Below, piece by piece: positions 47,665 through 56,604 of a stretch of DNA of 64,000 nt (positions are counted from its first letter, which is position 1; every line of letters begins with the position of its first letter). Under the pieces are notes generated by a model. That model saw nothing but the letters and a program-made list of their open reading frames with translations. It did no database searches and had not been told where the DNA came from. Source of the DNA: Lewinellaceae bacterium (GTDB taxonomy: Bacteria > Bacteroidota > Bacteroidia > Chitinophagales > Saprospiraceae); NCBI GenBank assembly GCA_020636195.1, contig JACJYH010000007.1:124001-188000 (forward strand). The letters run 5' to 3'. The position numbers were made by a program, and so were the translations under genes.

Positions 47665-48152
47665 AATTTGATGAATTTCAAAAATGTTAGTATTATCGTT
47701 GAATAAATGTCTTATTTTTGATCATGTATGAATTTGGAAGGACAAAAAATTTATTTCCAAGTTTATAACGTAACAAAGATACAAATATTCTTTGATTTTG
47801 AATAAAAAACTTCATTCAAATGCTTTGTTTATAACAATTTATAATCTATAATTTGAGATATTGATGATAAGAGAAAAAATGCCCATGAAAATGATTGAAA
47901 TGACTCGTGAAAATTGTGTGACCGTCCACAGACATGTTAAATTGAAATCAACTGTGCATCGACACTTTCTTTCATTAAAAAAATTCAAGGGCGTAGCCCT
48001 GATATGTTTATTTTTGAACCAAACCCCAAATAATAATCATTGTAAATAATGGATTTTCTGTTGTGTGAATGTTGAGAAAGAAGATATCTTAGGATGGTCT
48101 ACTAAATGCAATTCGTTATCCAACACAAGCATCATCCATTATACTTCCACCA
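47665..48152. other. 488-bp intergenic region
   Basis: AT-rich DNA between two minus-strand T9SS genes. It contains a short GC hairpin at 47988-48000 and a TATTTTTG -7-like element on the plus strand near 47722 with no gene in reach. A 62-codon plus frame at 47861-48049 is unconvincing. Confidence 0.5.
47988..48000. repeat. Short GC hairpin AGGGC-GTA-GCCCT
   Basis: A 5-base stem with a 3-base loop, GC-rich in AT-rich surroundings and flanked by TCA/TGA that nearly extends the pairing. Looks like a small dispersed-repeat element. I found no second copy in the window. Confidence 0.3.
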
Positions 48153-49961
48153 TCACCGCTTCACTACCTTGCCTTCTCTTATTTGAACACCTTTATCTGT
48201 AAAGTGCCACAGATAGATGCCGGAAGGCAGCGACTGCATATCTATGCTGTTCTGTCCGTAATAGAGACGTTGCGTCATCACAGGGCGACCCGAGATGTCA
48301 TAGAAACTGATCTCTCCATGTGCGGGCACATACTCTCCAAAGGTGACGAGGAGATAGTCCTCCACCGGATTCGGAAAGGTGGTGATATCTGCTTTTCTTG
48401 CGGAGATGTCTGTGCTGCTGCTAGTCCCAAGGGCGATGTCACGGCATGAGGTGTTGCTGCTGTTCTCGTTGCTGACGGTGAGACAGACGTGATAGACGCC
48501 CTGATGTGGGAAAGTATGGTATGGACTTTTCGTTGATTCCTGTGGGCTGCCATCACCGAAGTTCCAGCTCCATGACTCCGGCCGGAAATAGCTCAAGTCC
48601 GTAAACCGCAGTCGCAGATAGTCGAGGCTATCCGGCTCGTAGCGGAACTTCGCCACAGGGTGGTTGTCCAAACCGAGAGTATCACACGGTGATCCATCTA
48701 AAGGGCCGAGGCGGTAATGTGGGAAGTTGGGCATAGACCATGGGTTATTCGGGATGCGGAGGGCATGCTGTCGGAAGGAGCAAGCATCTCCCGGCTCATC
48801 AGGATAGTCCAAGATGTGCAGGTGTCCTGCACTGGCTGCTCCGGAAACATTGTACAAGCGCCCATCAGGCCCATAACCCCAAAAACCAAACTGTGACGTT
48901 CTGAAATTGGGATTATCGCCATCATAAAAGCCATCGTACGTTGCTATATGGATGCGTGGTTTGTGCAAATCTGACATATCATATTGATATAGGTCATTCA
49001 TATTGTTGACATAGAGATACCTATCATTAGGAGAAAAGGCGACGCTTTGTCCTACGCTCGCTTCGGGTATCACCAAGGTATCAAAAAAAGGATTTGATAA
49101 CAAGCCCGTACAACGATCAAAATCAAAGATGGACACAACCCCTATACTGTCCCAGTAACGCCCATCACATACCGCATACTTATCTCCTGCGTGTGAAAAT
49201 GTAGCATTCCCTGCGCTCAGTACCGGATTATATTTCCCAATGGCTTGGGTGTGTATGGCATGCACTCCGGAAGGGTCTAATAAAAATGTATAATACGTGA
49301 CCCCTTCTGAGTCCAATACAATAATCCACCAGTCACGTCCATTCGCATGTCGACAAGCTTGGAGCTGAAAACCTTTGATTTGGGCTTTAAATAAAACATT
49401 ATCCTTCGAAACCACACAACCCTTTCCAGAATTACATCCTCTCTCAATGATGGCATACCATACTGCAAATGATCCCATTGATCCAAAATCAACTGCTTGG
49501 TTAAAATCATACAGTAGTTCCTTTCCATCTTGTACCATAGGTAACATGATATTTCCTTGAAACTGAGAAAAACCAAATACATCTCCAGTAGAAGGATGCA
49601 CTTTTCCACTCCAATAATTATTATAATTAATTGTATCACCGCCTTGTAGGGGTAGGTCATCGGCACCAAATACCTGCATACCATTGGTATAACACACTAA
49701 TTCTCCCCTGTCATCACTATAATTGGTATTGGTAGCATCAAATATAAACCTACGGTAGGGATAGTAGTCTATCGTCATAGGGTCTGATGTGAAATTTAAT
49801 GTAAAAGGCCAAAATCTTTTATTAATGCTATCCTTAAGAATCATATCAATGGTACTGGTTGCATGGCTACCCATCACCCAGTTGTAGTCATTTTTTTGAG
49901 CACTGAGTTGTAGGCAAACAAAGAAGACATAAGCCAATATTTGATATCTAATAGGTGTCAT
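48153..49961 (-). CDS. Secreted protein with PKD and T9SS type A domains
   Basis: A 602-residue exported protein using the ATG at 49961 (MTPIRYQILAYVFFVCLQLSAQ); an upstream ATG at 50018 lies inside the terminator of the neighbouring gene and gives a poor start. The body (30-410) has propeller-like strands (AFSPNDRYLYVNN, GFWGYGPDGRLYNV). A PKD domain follows (about 450-525; SWNFGDGSPQESTKSPYHTF), then a type A sorting domain (FPNPVEDYLLV .. FYDISGRPVM). The part coding for residues about 350-600 is markedly richer in GC than the rest. Confidence 0.9.
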   Translation of the reverse strand: MTPIRYQILAYVFFVCLQLSAQKNDYNWVMGSHATSTIDMILKDSINKRFWPFTLNFTSDPMTIDYYPYRRFIFDATNTNYSDDRGELVCYTNGMQVFGADDLPLQGGDTINYNNYWSGKVHPSTGDVFGFSQFQGNIMLPMVQDGKELLYDFNQAVDFGSMGSFAVWYAIIERGCNSGKGCVVSKDNVLFKAQIKGFQLQACRHANGRDWWIIVLDSEGVTYYTFLLDPSGVHAIHTQAIGKYNPVLSAGNATFSHAGDKYAVCDGRYWDSIGVVSIFDFDRCTGLLSNPFFDTLVIPEASVGQSVAFSPNDRYLYVNNMNDLYQYDMSDLHKPRIHIATYDGFYDGDNPNFRTSQFGFWGYGPDGRLYNVSGAASAGHLHILDYPDEPGDACSFRQHALRIPNNPWSMPNFPHYRLGPLDGSPCDTLGLDNHPVAKFRYEPDSLDYLRLRFTDLSYFRPESWSWNFGDGSPQESTKSPYHTFPHQGVYHVCLTVSNENSSNTSCRDIALGTSSSTDISARKADITTFPNPVEDYLLVTFGEYVPAHGEISFYDISGRPVMTQRLYYGQNSIDMQSLPSGIYLWHFTDKGVQIREGKVVKR

Positions 49962-49993
49962 AATGGTCAATAATTTAATGATACATAAAAAAG

Positions 49994-50018
49994 ATGGTCG
50001 GGATAAAATCCCGACCAT
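49994..50018 (-). terminator. Intrinsic terminator of the giant T9SS gene
   Basis: Perfect 11-base stem ATGGTCGGGAT / ATCCCGACCAT (49994-50004, 50008-50018) with a 3-base loop, 15 bases after the stop at 50033. On the minus strand the stem is followed by CTTTTTTATG, a good T-tract. Confidence 0.85.
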
Positions 50019-50032
50019 TCCTATCTTAACTA

Positions 50033-53000
50033 TTATTCAATTTTTATCAGTTTACTGACAGTCGCTTCGGACTTAGCATTGATTAGGGTGACGAGATATA
50101 CACCAGTAGGCAATTCGGATATATCAAATTCGTGTATATCACTTCCATTGATACTTTTCAAGACATTTCCTGTGGCATCGCCGACAGTAATATGGATGAT
50201 CTCAGTGGAGGTAGTGATCATTACCTTACCTGTCGTAGGATTTGGAGACAACTGCACAGACACCTGATTGATCTCTGTTCTCTTCCTATTTTCCAACTGT
50301 ACAGGACATAGGTCATCATCATTATAATAGGCTTCGTATCCCAAACCTGCTAACATATTGCGTGCCAACACCACTGTCTCCTTATACAGGGGCTCACATA
50401 ATCCTGCAAGTTGCTGTAGAGCACCTAAATGGTGATCTATGACATATATATCCCCATACATCAGTTGATCTAAGTAGATGGAGGCATATTCTTGTGCAAC
50501 TGCTGTGTATGGTTTATCATGTGGAAGGGAGCCCACTTGTGACTTCAAGGTTTGTAATTCCTGCATTCTCCTATTCTCGAAGGTAGATTCTACCGGACCG
50601 GTAGGTAAGATGGACTCTGAAATAGAGTTTCTGATCGCATCCATAGCATCTGATAGTGTTGCTTTCGGTTCTATCAGGTATTGGTTCCAGGTGGCTTCAA
50701 GAGTTTCGAGCTTTCCTTGCAGTTCTGATTGACTGGCATTCACTACTGATATTTCAGACTCTACAGGTGTGATTGCTGCTGCTATGGCTTTATAAAAATC
50801 TTCGTATGCATGCACATCTTCCGGAACTGAGGTATAAAAATCATTCAACCGCTCCGAAGCAGTCAAAAACTGTGGATACATGGTCAAATAACCGTACAGC
50901 CATCTGTCCTTTGCCCAGATTGAGGGTTCTCTGTATGATTCGGTTACGATGTGGTCATCTTCCAGCATTTCCTCCAACACTTGGATGTTTTCACTACTTG
51001 GGGTACTACTTCCTGTAACGCCTTCTAATGGCAGCACACACGCACCTTCACAAGCATAATTGGCATAATTTGGACTTTCTTTGAACCAAACGTGTGGACT
51101 TTGAACCGGCCAGAACGATCTCAAAGAATTGTTTTGGGCTTCATTTGCAAAAAAAGTGTTATAGATTGTATTTATTCCGTTATATGCTGCAACTCTTGAT
51201 ACACCAGTCCAATTATTGCCGTAATCCGGTTGGTCACCAATACTACAATTCAATGCAAGGTGAAGTCCTTTTAAATTATCAAACATCTCGTTCTGCTTAA
51301 AGGTAGATTTGCCTATTTGAGCGCCTACCAAATTAAAACCTGTATTGAACTCACTAACCATATTACAACAAATTGCATTATTTTGTACGTTAAGGATGCT
51401 GTTTATCCCTGATCGTAATCCTGGAGAAAAATTAAAGAACTCATTGTCTTTCACCACTGATTGATCCATATTTTGAAATGAAAATCCCTCATGTCCGGTT
51501 GTTACTACGGGTGATGGTGTGAAAATGAAAAATTCATTCTCGTCTGTCAATTCCACCTTCTTATAATTGACCACTTGAACAGCACCATTAGAATGTTGTG
51601 TGGTAGGCCTCATAAAGAATTCATTATTTTGAATGTGACCGGTACCACCTCTGCCCCAAAAACCGGGTGCATTTGCGATCAAATGAATTCCTGACGGATT
51701 TGGTTCATCATTGATTTCAGAAATGGTAAAAGTATTATCCTTTATTCTGAAATCATGACCGATATTGTACTTACAATACACCCCACTTTCGCTGCATATA
51801 AAATCATTTTCATCTTCAACGACCAATTGGAGTGCATACAATTCATTGCGTTCTGCAAGGACTCCGTTTTTCAAATCATGGAAAATATTGTTGTTTTTAA
51901 TGTGGAGGCCTTGTACAATGTTCTCAGTTCTGATTCCATTGTTACAATTAATAAATTTATTTTGTTCAAAAACAAATCCACCTACAATGCCTCCGCCTTG
52001 AATCATAACACCTGTACCTTTATCATTCGTTGAAATATCCATATCCATTTTAATTATATTAGCAAGTGGAAAATTCTTTAAGGTATTATTTTTGATATTT
52101 ACAAAATAGGCGCCTTTACAAATGATACCATTATTCATATTTTCAAATACATTCTCTAAATCATCCAATTTTCCAACATTTAGGCTAAAATTCCCTGAAA
52201 ATCCGGTGAAATTTGGATTAAATTTTGCACCTCCTGAATAGATACCGCACAAATTTTTATTGGCATAGCTAGGCATTCCTGAATAACCAGGAAGTAATCC
52301 ACCACCAGTAAAATGGTTCCCCACTATTAAATGTGAAGGTGAAGATGTGAAGTACATGCCGACAAAGTTATTGCTGAACTCGACACTACGCGTTAAGAGA
52401 TTCCCATCATTGTTCACATGAATGCCATATAATGCATCCCTGATAGAACCTCCTAAGAAATTAGCAGTATGTCCCTGGGTTTCAATGCCCTGCCACATTT
52501 GCTCACAGCCATAAAAGTTGCATCCGTAAAATTCCGACACTCCTTTATAATATGGTGCTTGTGATGTTCCTGACGGGTTCAGAATGATTTTGGCTCCTTG
52601 ATAGGCCACAAAGTCTGATTTTGTAAAACTTGTGGAAATATCGAAAATCAATGTGCCTGTGATATTGAAATGCATATCAGAATACACATTGACCACCGTA
52701 GGGTCAAATGGAATCCCTAAATTCGTAAATGCTTCCGACAGCCTAATCTCATCTAATTGCGCTGTAATGGTATATGAAGCTTGATTTGGCTCTCCTTGAC
52801 ACGCGGCAGCGCAACTAATATTGATGGTTTTCGTAATACTCGCTGTATCTCCACAAGCATTTGTGGCTACAAGTGTGACTTCATATGTACCGTCTGCTGT
52901 GTACGTATGGCTTATAGCGGGACTTGTTGAAGACATATTGGTTCCGTCACCAAAATTCCACGTATATGTGACATCCGATTGATATCCGACTACACTAAAA

Positions 53001-54283
53001 GAAACTTGACCTTGCCTATCTATACACGCTATGCTATTAGTAAAGTCAGCAGTTGGCGCATCGCAGTTGCAATCGACCACAATAGTTTCAGTTACTTTCA
53101 CTATTTCCCCACAGCCATTGTCCACCAATAGCTCTATGACATAGGTTCCATTGTTTGGAAAATTATAGATGAAAACACCCGCTACACCTACCAGTTGACC
53201 ATTGACATACCATTGATAATCAATGTCCTCGCTTAATCCACTGGGCACAAATGTATAGCTTGGGCAATTATTAGTGATGCTTATGGTTGGAATAATAGGT
53301 GTACACTGTACTATCAATTCCTCACACAGATGACCGCAACAACCATTGCTATCTATGATGTCAAGACATACATTGTACGTACCAGTTTGAGCATAAGTGT
53401 GGCTTGGGTTTGGTGCACTACTGGATCCTCCGTCACCAAAATCCCAACTATAGCTTGAAAATGTAGAAACATTGGAACTATTTTGCACATCGAAATTATA
53501 ATCCATTCCCGATGTGTTATTGATAATTAAGTCTGTAAGTGCTGTAGTAGTACATGTTAATCTTACCTCATCTATGCCTAACACGGTTTGAGATGGATCA
53601 TTTGGATTGTAATCCTTCATGGATCTCAAATATATGGTATTATAATTCGTATTTGACACCGTAAAATCCTGGGAAACAGCTTGCAAATTAAACCAATCTA
53701 TTGTAGCGTGCATAATTGACTGAAAATTCGACGGAATCCACCCGAGTGTAGGATTCAAACAATTTTGAGGTAAAGTGCTTGATTCCAATAGGTAAACATC
53801 CAAATAGGTGTATGAAGCAAATTCTTCACAAATCAATCTTGAATCAACGCTGATATTATATGTGACAAGGGGGTCATCACTCAGCGTTAATCCCTCTTGA
53901 GCAATACTTTCTAAGAAAACTTGTACTGTAGCTCCTGGTCCTGATCTAAGACATGCCACTGTGCTTGTAGGATCAGGAATATAATAATCACAAATTGGAC
54001 CGGATGGAGAATCTTGTAAGATATGGGGTGTGTTCTCTACTCCTCTCCAATCAGGGACATGCCCATCGCAAAAAGCATCATAACCATCATTAATTGTAGG
54101 GTCAATAAAAAAGTTAGGATTTTGAATTAGATTATTTCCACATGCCTGTCCCCATCCTACATCTGTTTTCAGCATCAAGAAAAATAACAAGAGTGTAATA
54201 ACCGTAACACGCTGATAACCAGCCGTGTGTGTGTGTGTGTGTGCTAAGGCCACACGCCCTCTTGTGAGCATTTTCTGTCTCAT
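50033..54283 (-). CDS. Giant T9SS surface protein, PKD plus beta-helix
   Basis: A 1416-residue exported protein. An unusual N-terminus (1-25) includes HTHTHT encoded by a GT repeat, followed by a signal-peptide core (26-40) and cleavage near ..GWGQ. Then come a jelly-roll-like segment (47-245), PKD-type domains (about 250-490; SWDFGDGGSSSAPNPSHTY and TWNFGDGTNMSS..ISHTY), a parallel beta-helix region (about 540-1040; NNGI..N, FKQNEMFDNLKGLHL), a helical section (1100-1330) and a type A sorting domain (LSPNPTTGKVMITT .. TVSKLIKIE). Likely an adhesin or polysaccharide-binding surface protein. A strong promoter precedes it at 54428-54459 and a terminator follows. Confidence 0.92.
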   Translation of the reverse strand: MRQKMLTRGRVALAHTHTHTAGYQRVTVITLLLFFLMLKTDVGWGQACGNNLIQNPNFFIDPTINDGYDAFCDGHVPDWRGVENTPHILQDSPSGPICDYYIPDPTSTVACLRSGPGATVQVFLESIAQEGLTLSDDPLVTYNISVDSRLICEEFASYTYLDVYLLESSTLPQNCLNPTLGWIPSNFQSIMHATIDWFNLQAVSQDFTVSNTNYNTIYLRSMKDYNPNDPSQTVLGIDEVRLTCTTTALTDLIINNTSGMDYNFDVQNSSNVSTFSSYSWDFGDGGSSSAPNPSHTYAQTGTYNVCLDIIDSNGCCGHLCEELIVQCTPIIPTISITNNCPSYTFVPSGLSEDIDYQWYVNGQLVGVAGVFIYNFPNNGTYVIELLVDNGCGEIVKVTETIVVDCNCDAPTADFTNSIACIDRQGQVSFSVVGYQSDVTYTWNFGDGTNMSSTSPAISHTYTADGTYEVTLVATNACGDTASITKTINISCAAACQGEPNQASYTITAQLDEIRLSEAFTNLGIPFDPTVVNVYSDMHFNITGTLIFDISTSFTKSDFVAYQGAKIILNPSGTSQAPYYKGVSEFYGCNFYGCEQMWQGIETQGHTANFLGGSIRDALYGIHVNNDGNLLTRSVEFSNNFVGMYFTSSPSHLIVGNHFTGGGLLPGYSGMPSYANKNLCGIYSGGAKFNPNFTGFSGNFSLNVGKLDDLENVFENMNNGIICKGAYFVNIKNNTLKNFPLANIIKMDMDISTNDKGTGVMIQGGGIVGGFVFEQNKFINCNNGIRTENIVQGLHIKNNNIFHDLKNGVLAERNELYALQLVVEDENDFICSESGVYCKYNIGHDFRIKDNTFTISEINDEPNPSGIHLIANAPGFWGRGGTGHIQNNEFFMRPTTQHSNGAVQVVNYKKVELTDENEFFIFTPSPVVTTGHEGFSFQNMDQSVVKDNEFFNFSPGLRSGINSILNVQNNAICCNMVSEFNTGFNLVGAQIGKSTFKQNEMFDNLKGLHLALNCSIGDQPDYGNNWTGVSRVAAYNGINTIYNTFFANEAQNNSLRSFWPVQSPHVWFKESPNYANYACEGACVLPLEGVTGSSTPSSENIQVLEEMLEDDHIVTESYREPSIWAKDRWLYGYLTMYPQFLTASERLNDFYTSVPEDVHAYEDFYKAIAAAITPVESEISVVNASQSELQGKLETLEATWNQYLIEPKATLSDAMDAIRNSISESILPTGPVESTFENRRMQELQTLKSQVGSLPHDKPYTAVAQEYASIYLDQLMYGDIYVIDHHLGALQQLAGLCEPLYKETVVLARNMLAGLGYEAYYNDDDLCPVQLENRKRTEINQVSVQLSPNPTTGKVMITTSTEIIHITVGDATGNVLKSINGSDIHEFDISELPTGVYLVTLINAKSEATVSKLIKIE
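54225..54243. repeat. (GT)9G dinucleotide tract in coding sequence
   Basis: A 19-base run of GT lies in codons 14-21 of the giant T9SS gene, between both possible start ATGs (54283, 54271) and the signal-peptide core. A gain or loss of one unit would shift the frame and remove the signal peptide and the rest of the protein. Simple repeats of this length are absent elsewhere in the window. Confidence 0.9.
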
Positions 54284-54427
54284 AAAATAAGTTTTTAGTT
54301 TCGATCCATACAGCTTTTAAAATAAGTACAACAGGCCTATAGTATTAACTAGTATCGGTTTAAGGAATGTCGGCGCTTTTTAAATCGTTGTAGATCAAAA
54401 GTTTAATTAATAATAAAAATATCGCAA

Positions 54428-54459
54428 CAAAGCTATAACAAAATCACAATAAATTCAAA
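54428..54459 (-). promoter_or_regulatory. Promoter for the giant T9SS gene
   Basis: On the minus strand: TTTG (54459-54456), 20-base spacer, TAGCTTTG (54435-54428). Both elements match the Bacteroidota consensus at the right spacing. Predicted start near 54422, giving a leader of about 140 bases. Confidence 0.6.
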
Positions 54460-54612
54460 ATTTTTGTGGGTGAATTTTGATATATTTTTTATCATCAGAT
54501 ATTTTATACTCATATACAGTATAATAGAGAGTATACATCTTTTACTTATCCACCATTTTCAAAAGTACACTATAAAAGTATGGGTCAAGGGTGAGTTAAG
54601 TGATCCGTCGAG

Positions 54613-54674
54613 ATATAGTTAAGTTATAGTTGGGTTATAGTTGGGTTATAGTTGGAGTATAGTTGGAGTAATAG
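54613..54674. repeat. 11-base tandem array in divergent promoter region
   Basis: Five full units and a partial one with an exact 11-base period: ATATAGTTAAG, TTATAGTTGGG, TTATAGTTGGG, TTATAGTTGGA, GTATAGTTGGA, then GTAATAG. The core TATAGTTGG is kept in units 2-5. An 11-base step places all copies near one face of the helix, as expected for a multi-site operator. It lies 102 bases upstream of the -33 of the sigma promoter and 154 upstream of that of the T9SS promoter. Confidence 0.8.
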
Positions 54675-54775
54675 GGCAAATATGCAATTTTTCATAAATT
54701 TGTTAAGGTTACACAATTAGGGGTGATTCTGTAGTAAAAAATAATTAAAATACTTATCATTGGATCATGAAATGC

Positions 54776-54808
54776 TTTGTTGAGGGTCATTTGGCATTTT
54801 TATTTTTG
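54776..54808 (+). promoter_or_regulatory. Promoter for the ECF sigma operon
   Basis: TTTG (54776-54779), 21-base spacer, TATTTTTG (54801-54808): a full match to the Bacteroidota vegetative promoter. Predicted start near 54814, about 110 bases before the annotated ATG. Confidence 0.6.
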
Positions 54809-54922
54809 TAGCAATTATCTAGTTTTTCTATCCTCACATAATACTTTGAAGGTACTTATCAACTTTTCATATCCATATATGTTACGAAAAAGGCACGCAT
54901 TAATCAATCGTTATACATTTGA

Positions 54923-55513
54923 ATGGAAGTAAAAGTGAATGTCAATGAAGATATGTCTCTATGGGCAGATCTGAAGAATGGTGATGAAAAAGCATTGAAG
55001 CGTATGTATGACGACCATGCGGAGAGTTTGTATTGCTATGCTAAAAAATTTACCAAGGATCAAGGTTTGATCGAAGACGCAATTCACGATTTATTTGTCA
55101 ATATTTGGAGGAGGAAAGAAAGTATAGGTCTCACAGATTCCATCATCAAGTACCTCTGTGTTTCACTAAGGCGTGACATCATCAGGCGGCTAAAATCTGA
55201 ACAAAGAGTGGCTACACCTTATGATGATCGTATGGATATCGGTTTTGATTGGTCGGTTGAAGATACCTTGGCAAAAAAAGAAGAGGAATCAATCCAAGCA
55301 AAGAAACTCGAAAATGCGATGGCAAAGCTCAGCGCCCGCCAACGAGAAGCTGTTTATCTGAAATTCTTTGAAGAATTGTCTTATGAAGACATCTGTGAAG
55401 TCATGGAACTCAACTATCAGTCTGCAAGGAATCTGATAGCTAGGGCATTGACAGAACTGAGACAGATACTGAAACTATGGGCATTTATTCTCATTTTTTT
55501 ATTCATTGGCTAA
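54923..55513 (+). CDS. ECF-type RNA polymerase sigma factor
   Basis: A 196-residue sigma-70 family factor of the Bacteroidota extracytoplasmic-function type. Region 2 spans about 25-90 (ALKRMYDDHAESLYCYAKKFTKD, IEDAIHDLFVNIWRRKE) and region 4 about 120-175 (KLSARQREAVYLKFFEELSYEDICEVMELNYQ, with the helix-turn-helix). The C-terminus ends in a hydrophobic run LWAFILIFLFIG. The frame starts at 54923, but ATG 54953 (MSLWADLKNGDEKAL) is the more usual family start. It is followed by its likely anti-sigma factor and a TonB receptor with an STN domain, the three parts of a cell-surface signalling system. Confidence 0.94.
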   Translation: MEVKVNVNEDMSLWADLKNGDEKALKRMYDDHAESLYCYAKKFTKDQGLIEDAIHDLFVNIWRRKESIGLTDSIIKYLCVSLRRDIIRRLKSEQRVATPYDDRMDIGFDWSVEDTLAKKEEESIQAKKLENAMAKLSARQREAVYLKFFEELSYEDICEVMELNYQSARNLIARALTELRQILKLWAFILIFLFIG

Positions 55514-55586
55514 AATTACCAAAGATTTATGAGTACAATTTACATACGACCATCTTATATACTTGAACCAAAGAAAGTTTTTGCTT

Positions 55587-56576
55587 ATGGAAGATAAAGA
55601 TGTACACGATGTTTTTCAGAAATTGATGGATGATCCTTCTTTTGTTCGCTGGATCAAATCAGATTTTAAGGAGCACAATGAACAGTGGAAGTCCTATTTT
55701 ACATCCCATCCTGAGCATCACAGCGTGATTGATGATGCTAGAGCTGTTCTCATTCCTTTGAGAGATTTGGATTCCACATCTTTTGATACGTCAAAGGTGT
55801 GGAATAGAATTCACGATTCCATAATGGCTGATGTCACCGACCATTCGGAGAACAAAAAATCAAGAGTTGTCAACCTGCGTTATATTATTCCTGCCATTGC
55901 GGCGATTTTAATTGCGGGATTGTTCTATCTCAATCCATTTTCATCCCATTCAATTTCAAAAGTTACAGGAAATTCAGAGCAATTGACCGTGACTTTACCG
56001 GATGGATCTTCAGTTTTAATGGATGCAAAGTCACAGATAGATTTTGATAAAAACAAATGGAAAAATGATAGAAAAGTCCATTTGGAAGGGTTAGCCTTTT
56101 TCAATGTGCAAAAAGGAAGCAAGTTCACCGTCGTCACTCCACAAGGAGAAGTCACCGTCATGGGTACCAGTTTTAGTGTATATGCAAGAAAAGACAAGTT
56201 TGAAGTATTTTGCAAAACGGGTAAGGTATCTGTACTCAGTTATAATTCTGACAATGAAAGTCAAATATTGACACCAAATGACAAGGTTATATTTTCAGAG
56301 GGAGCGAAGACATTTGTACCATCAAAAGAAAACGATGATGCATCAGTCGCATGGATGGATGGAACATATACTTTCTTAAACCAACCATTATCAACCGTTT
56401 TTCTTGAATTAGAAAGGCAATTTGATGTCAAGATTGTGGCTGATGAAAATATAAATGCAATGGCCTACACCGGTTTCTTCAAAAGAGATAATATGCAGGA
56501 AGCATTGACGTATGTGACTTGGCCTCTTGGTCTTCAATTTTCCATCGAAAAACAAACAGTGAAAATTTATAAATGA
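55587..56576 (+). CDS. FecR-family anti-sigma factor
   Basis: A 329-residue inner-membrane regulator. It has a cytoplasmic sigma-binding part (1-93), one membrane helix (about 94-111; IIPAIAAILIAGLFYL), a FecR domain (about 125-230; LPDGSSVLMDAKSQIDFD, VTPQGEVTVMGTSFSVYA) and a C-terminal DUF4974-like domain (about 250-329; FLNQPLSTVFLELERQFDVKIV). I use the ATG at 55587; the open frame begins at a TTG eight codons earlier. It should hold the upstream sigma factor inactive until the partner receptor signals. Confidence 0.93.
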   Translation: MEDKDVHDVFQKLMDDPSFVRWIKSDFKEHNEQWKSYFTSHPEHHSVIDDARAVLIPLRDLDSTSFDTSKVWNRIHDSIMADVTDHSENKKSRVVNLRYIIPAIAAILIAGLFYLNPFSSHSISKVTGNSEQLTVTLPDGSSVLMDAKSQIDFDKNKWKNDRKVHLEGLAFFNVQKGSKFTVVTPQGEVTVMGTSFSVYARKDKFEVFCKTGKVSVLSYNSDNESQILTPNDKVIFSEGAKTFVPSKENDDASVAWMDGTYTFLNQPLSTVFLELERQFDVKIVADENINAMAYTGFFKRDNMQEALTYVTWPLGLQFSIEKQTVKIYK

Positions 56577-56604
56577 CGCAGATATCGTACATTTGCGACA
56601 ACAG

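Larger units (their letters stand above)
54284..54922. other. 639-bp divergent regulatory region
   Basis: Separates the giant T9SS gene (minus) from the ECF sigma gene (plus). It contains one candidate promoter facing each way and an 11-base tandem array between them, listed separately. Otherwise AT-rich with no gene. Confidence 0.7.

Noticed and set aside
47861..48049. 62-codon plus-strand frame
   Set aside because: Low-complexity start and it crosses the GC hairpin; no coding signature.
48183..48934. Several frames opposite or across the GC-rich part of the PKD gene
   Set aside because: Shadows caused by higher GC and fewer chance stop codons; the PKD and sorting domains on the main frame are clear.
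54613..54674. CRISPR array
   Set aside because: Unit is only 11 bases with no spacers and no cas genes; it is a plain tandem repeat.
54613..54674. LytTR-regulator binding array
   Set aside because: Partial match to the consensus but wrong spacing and one mismatch per unit; no LytTR gene present.
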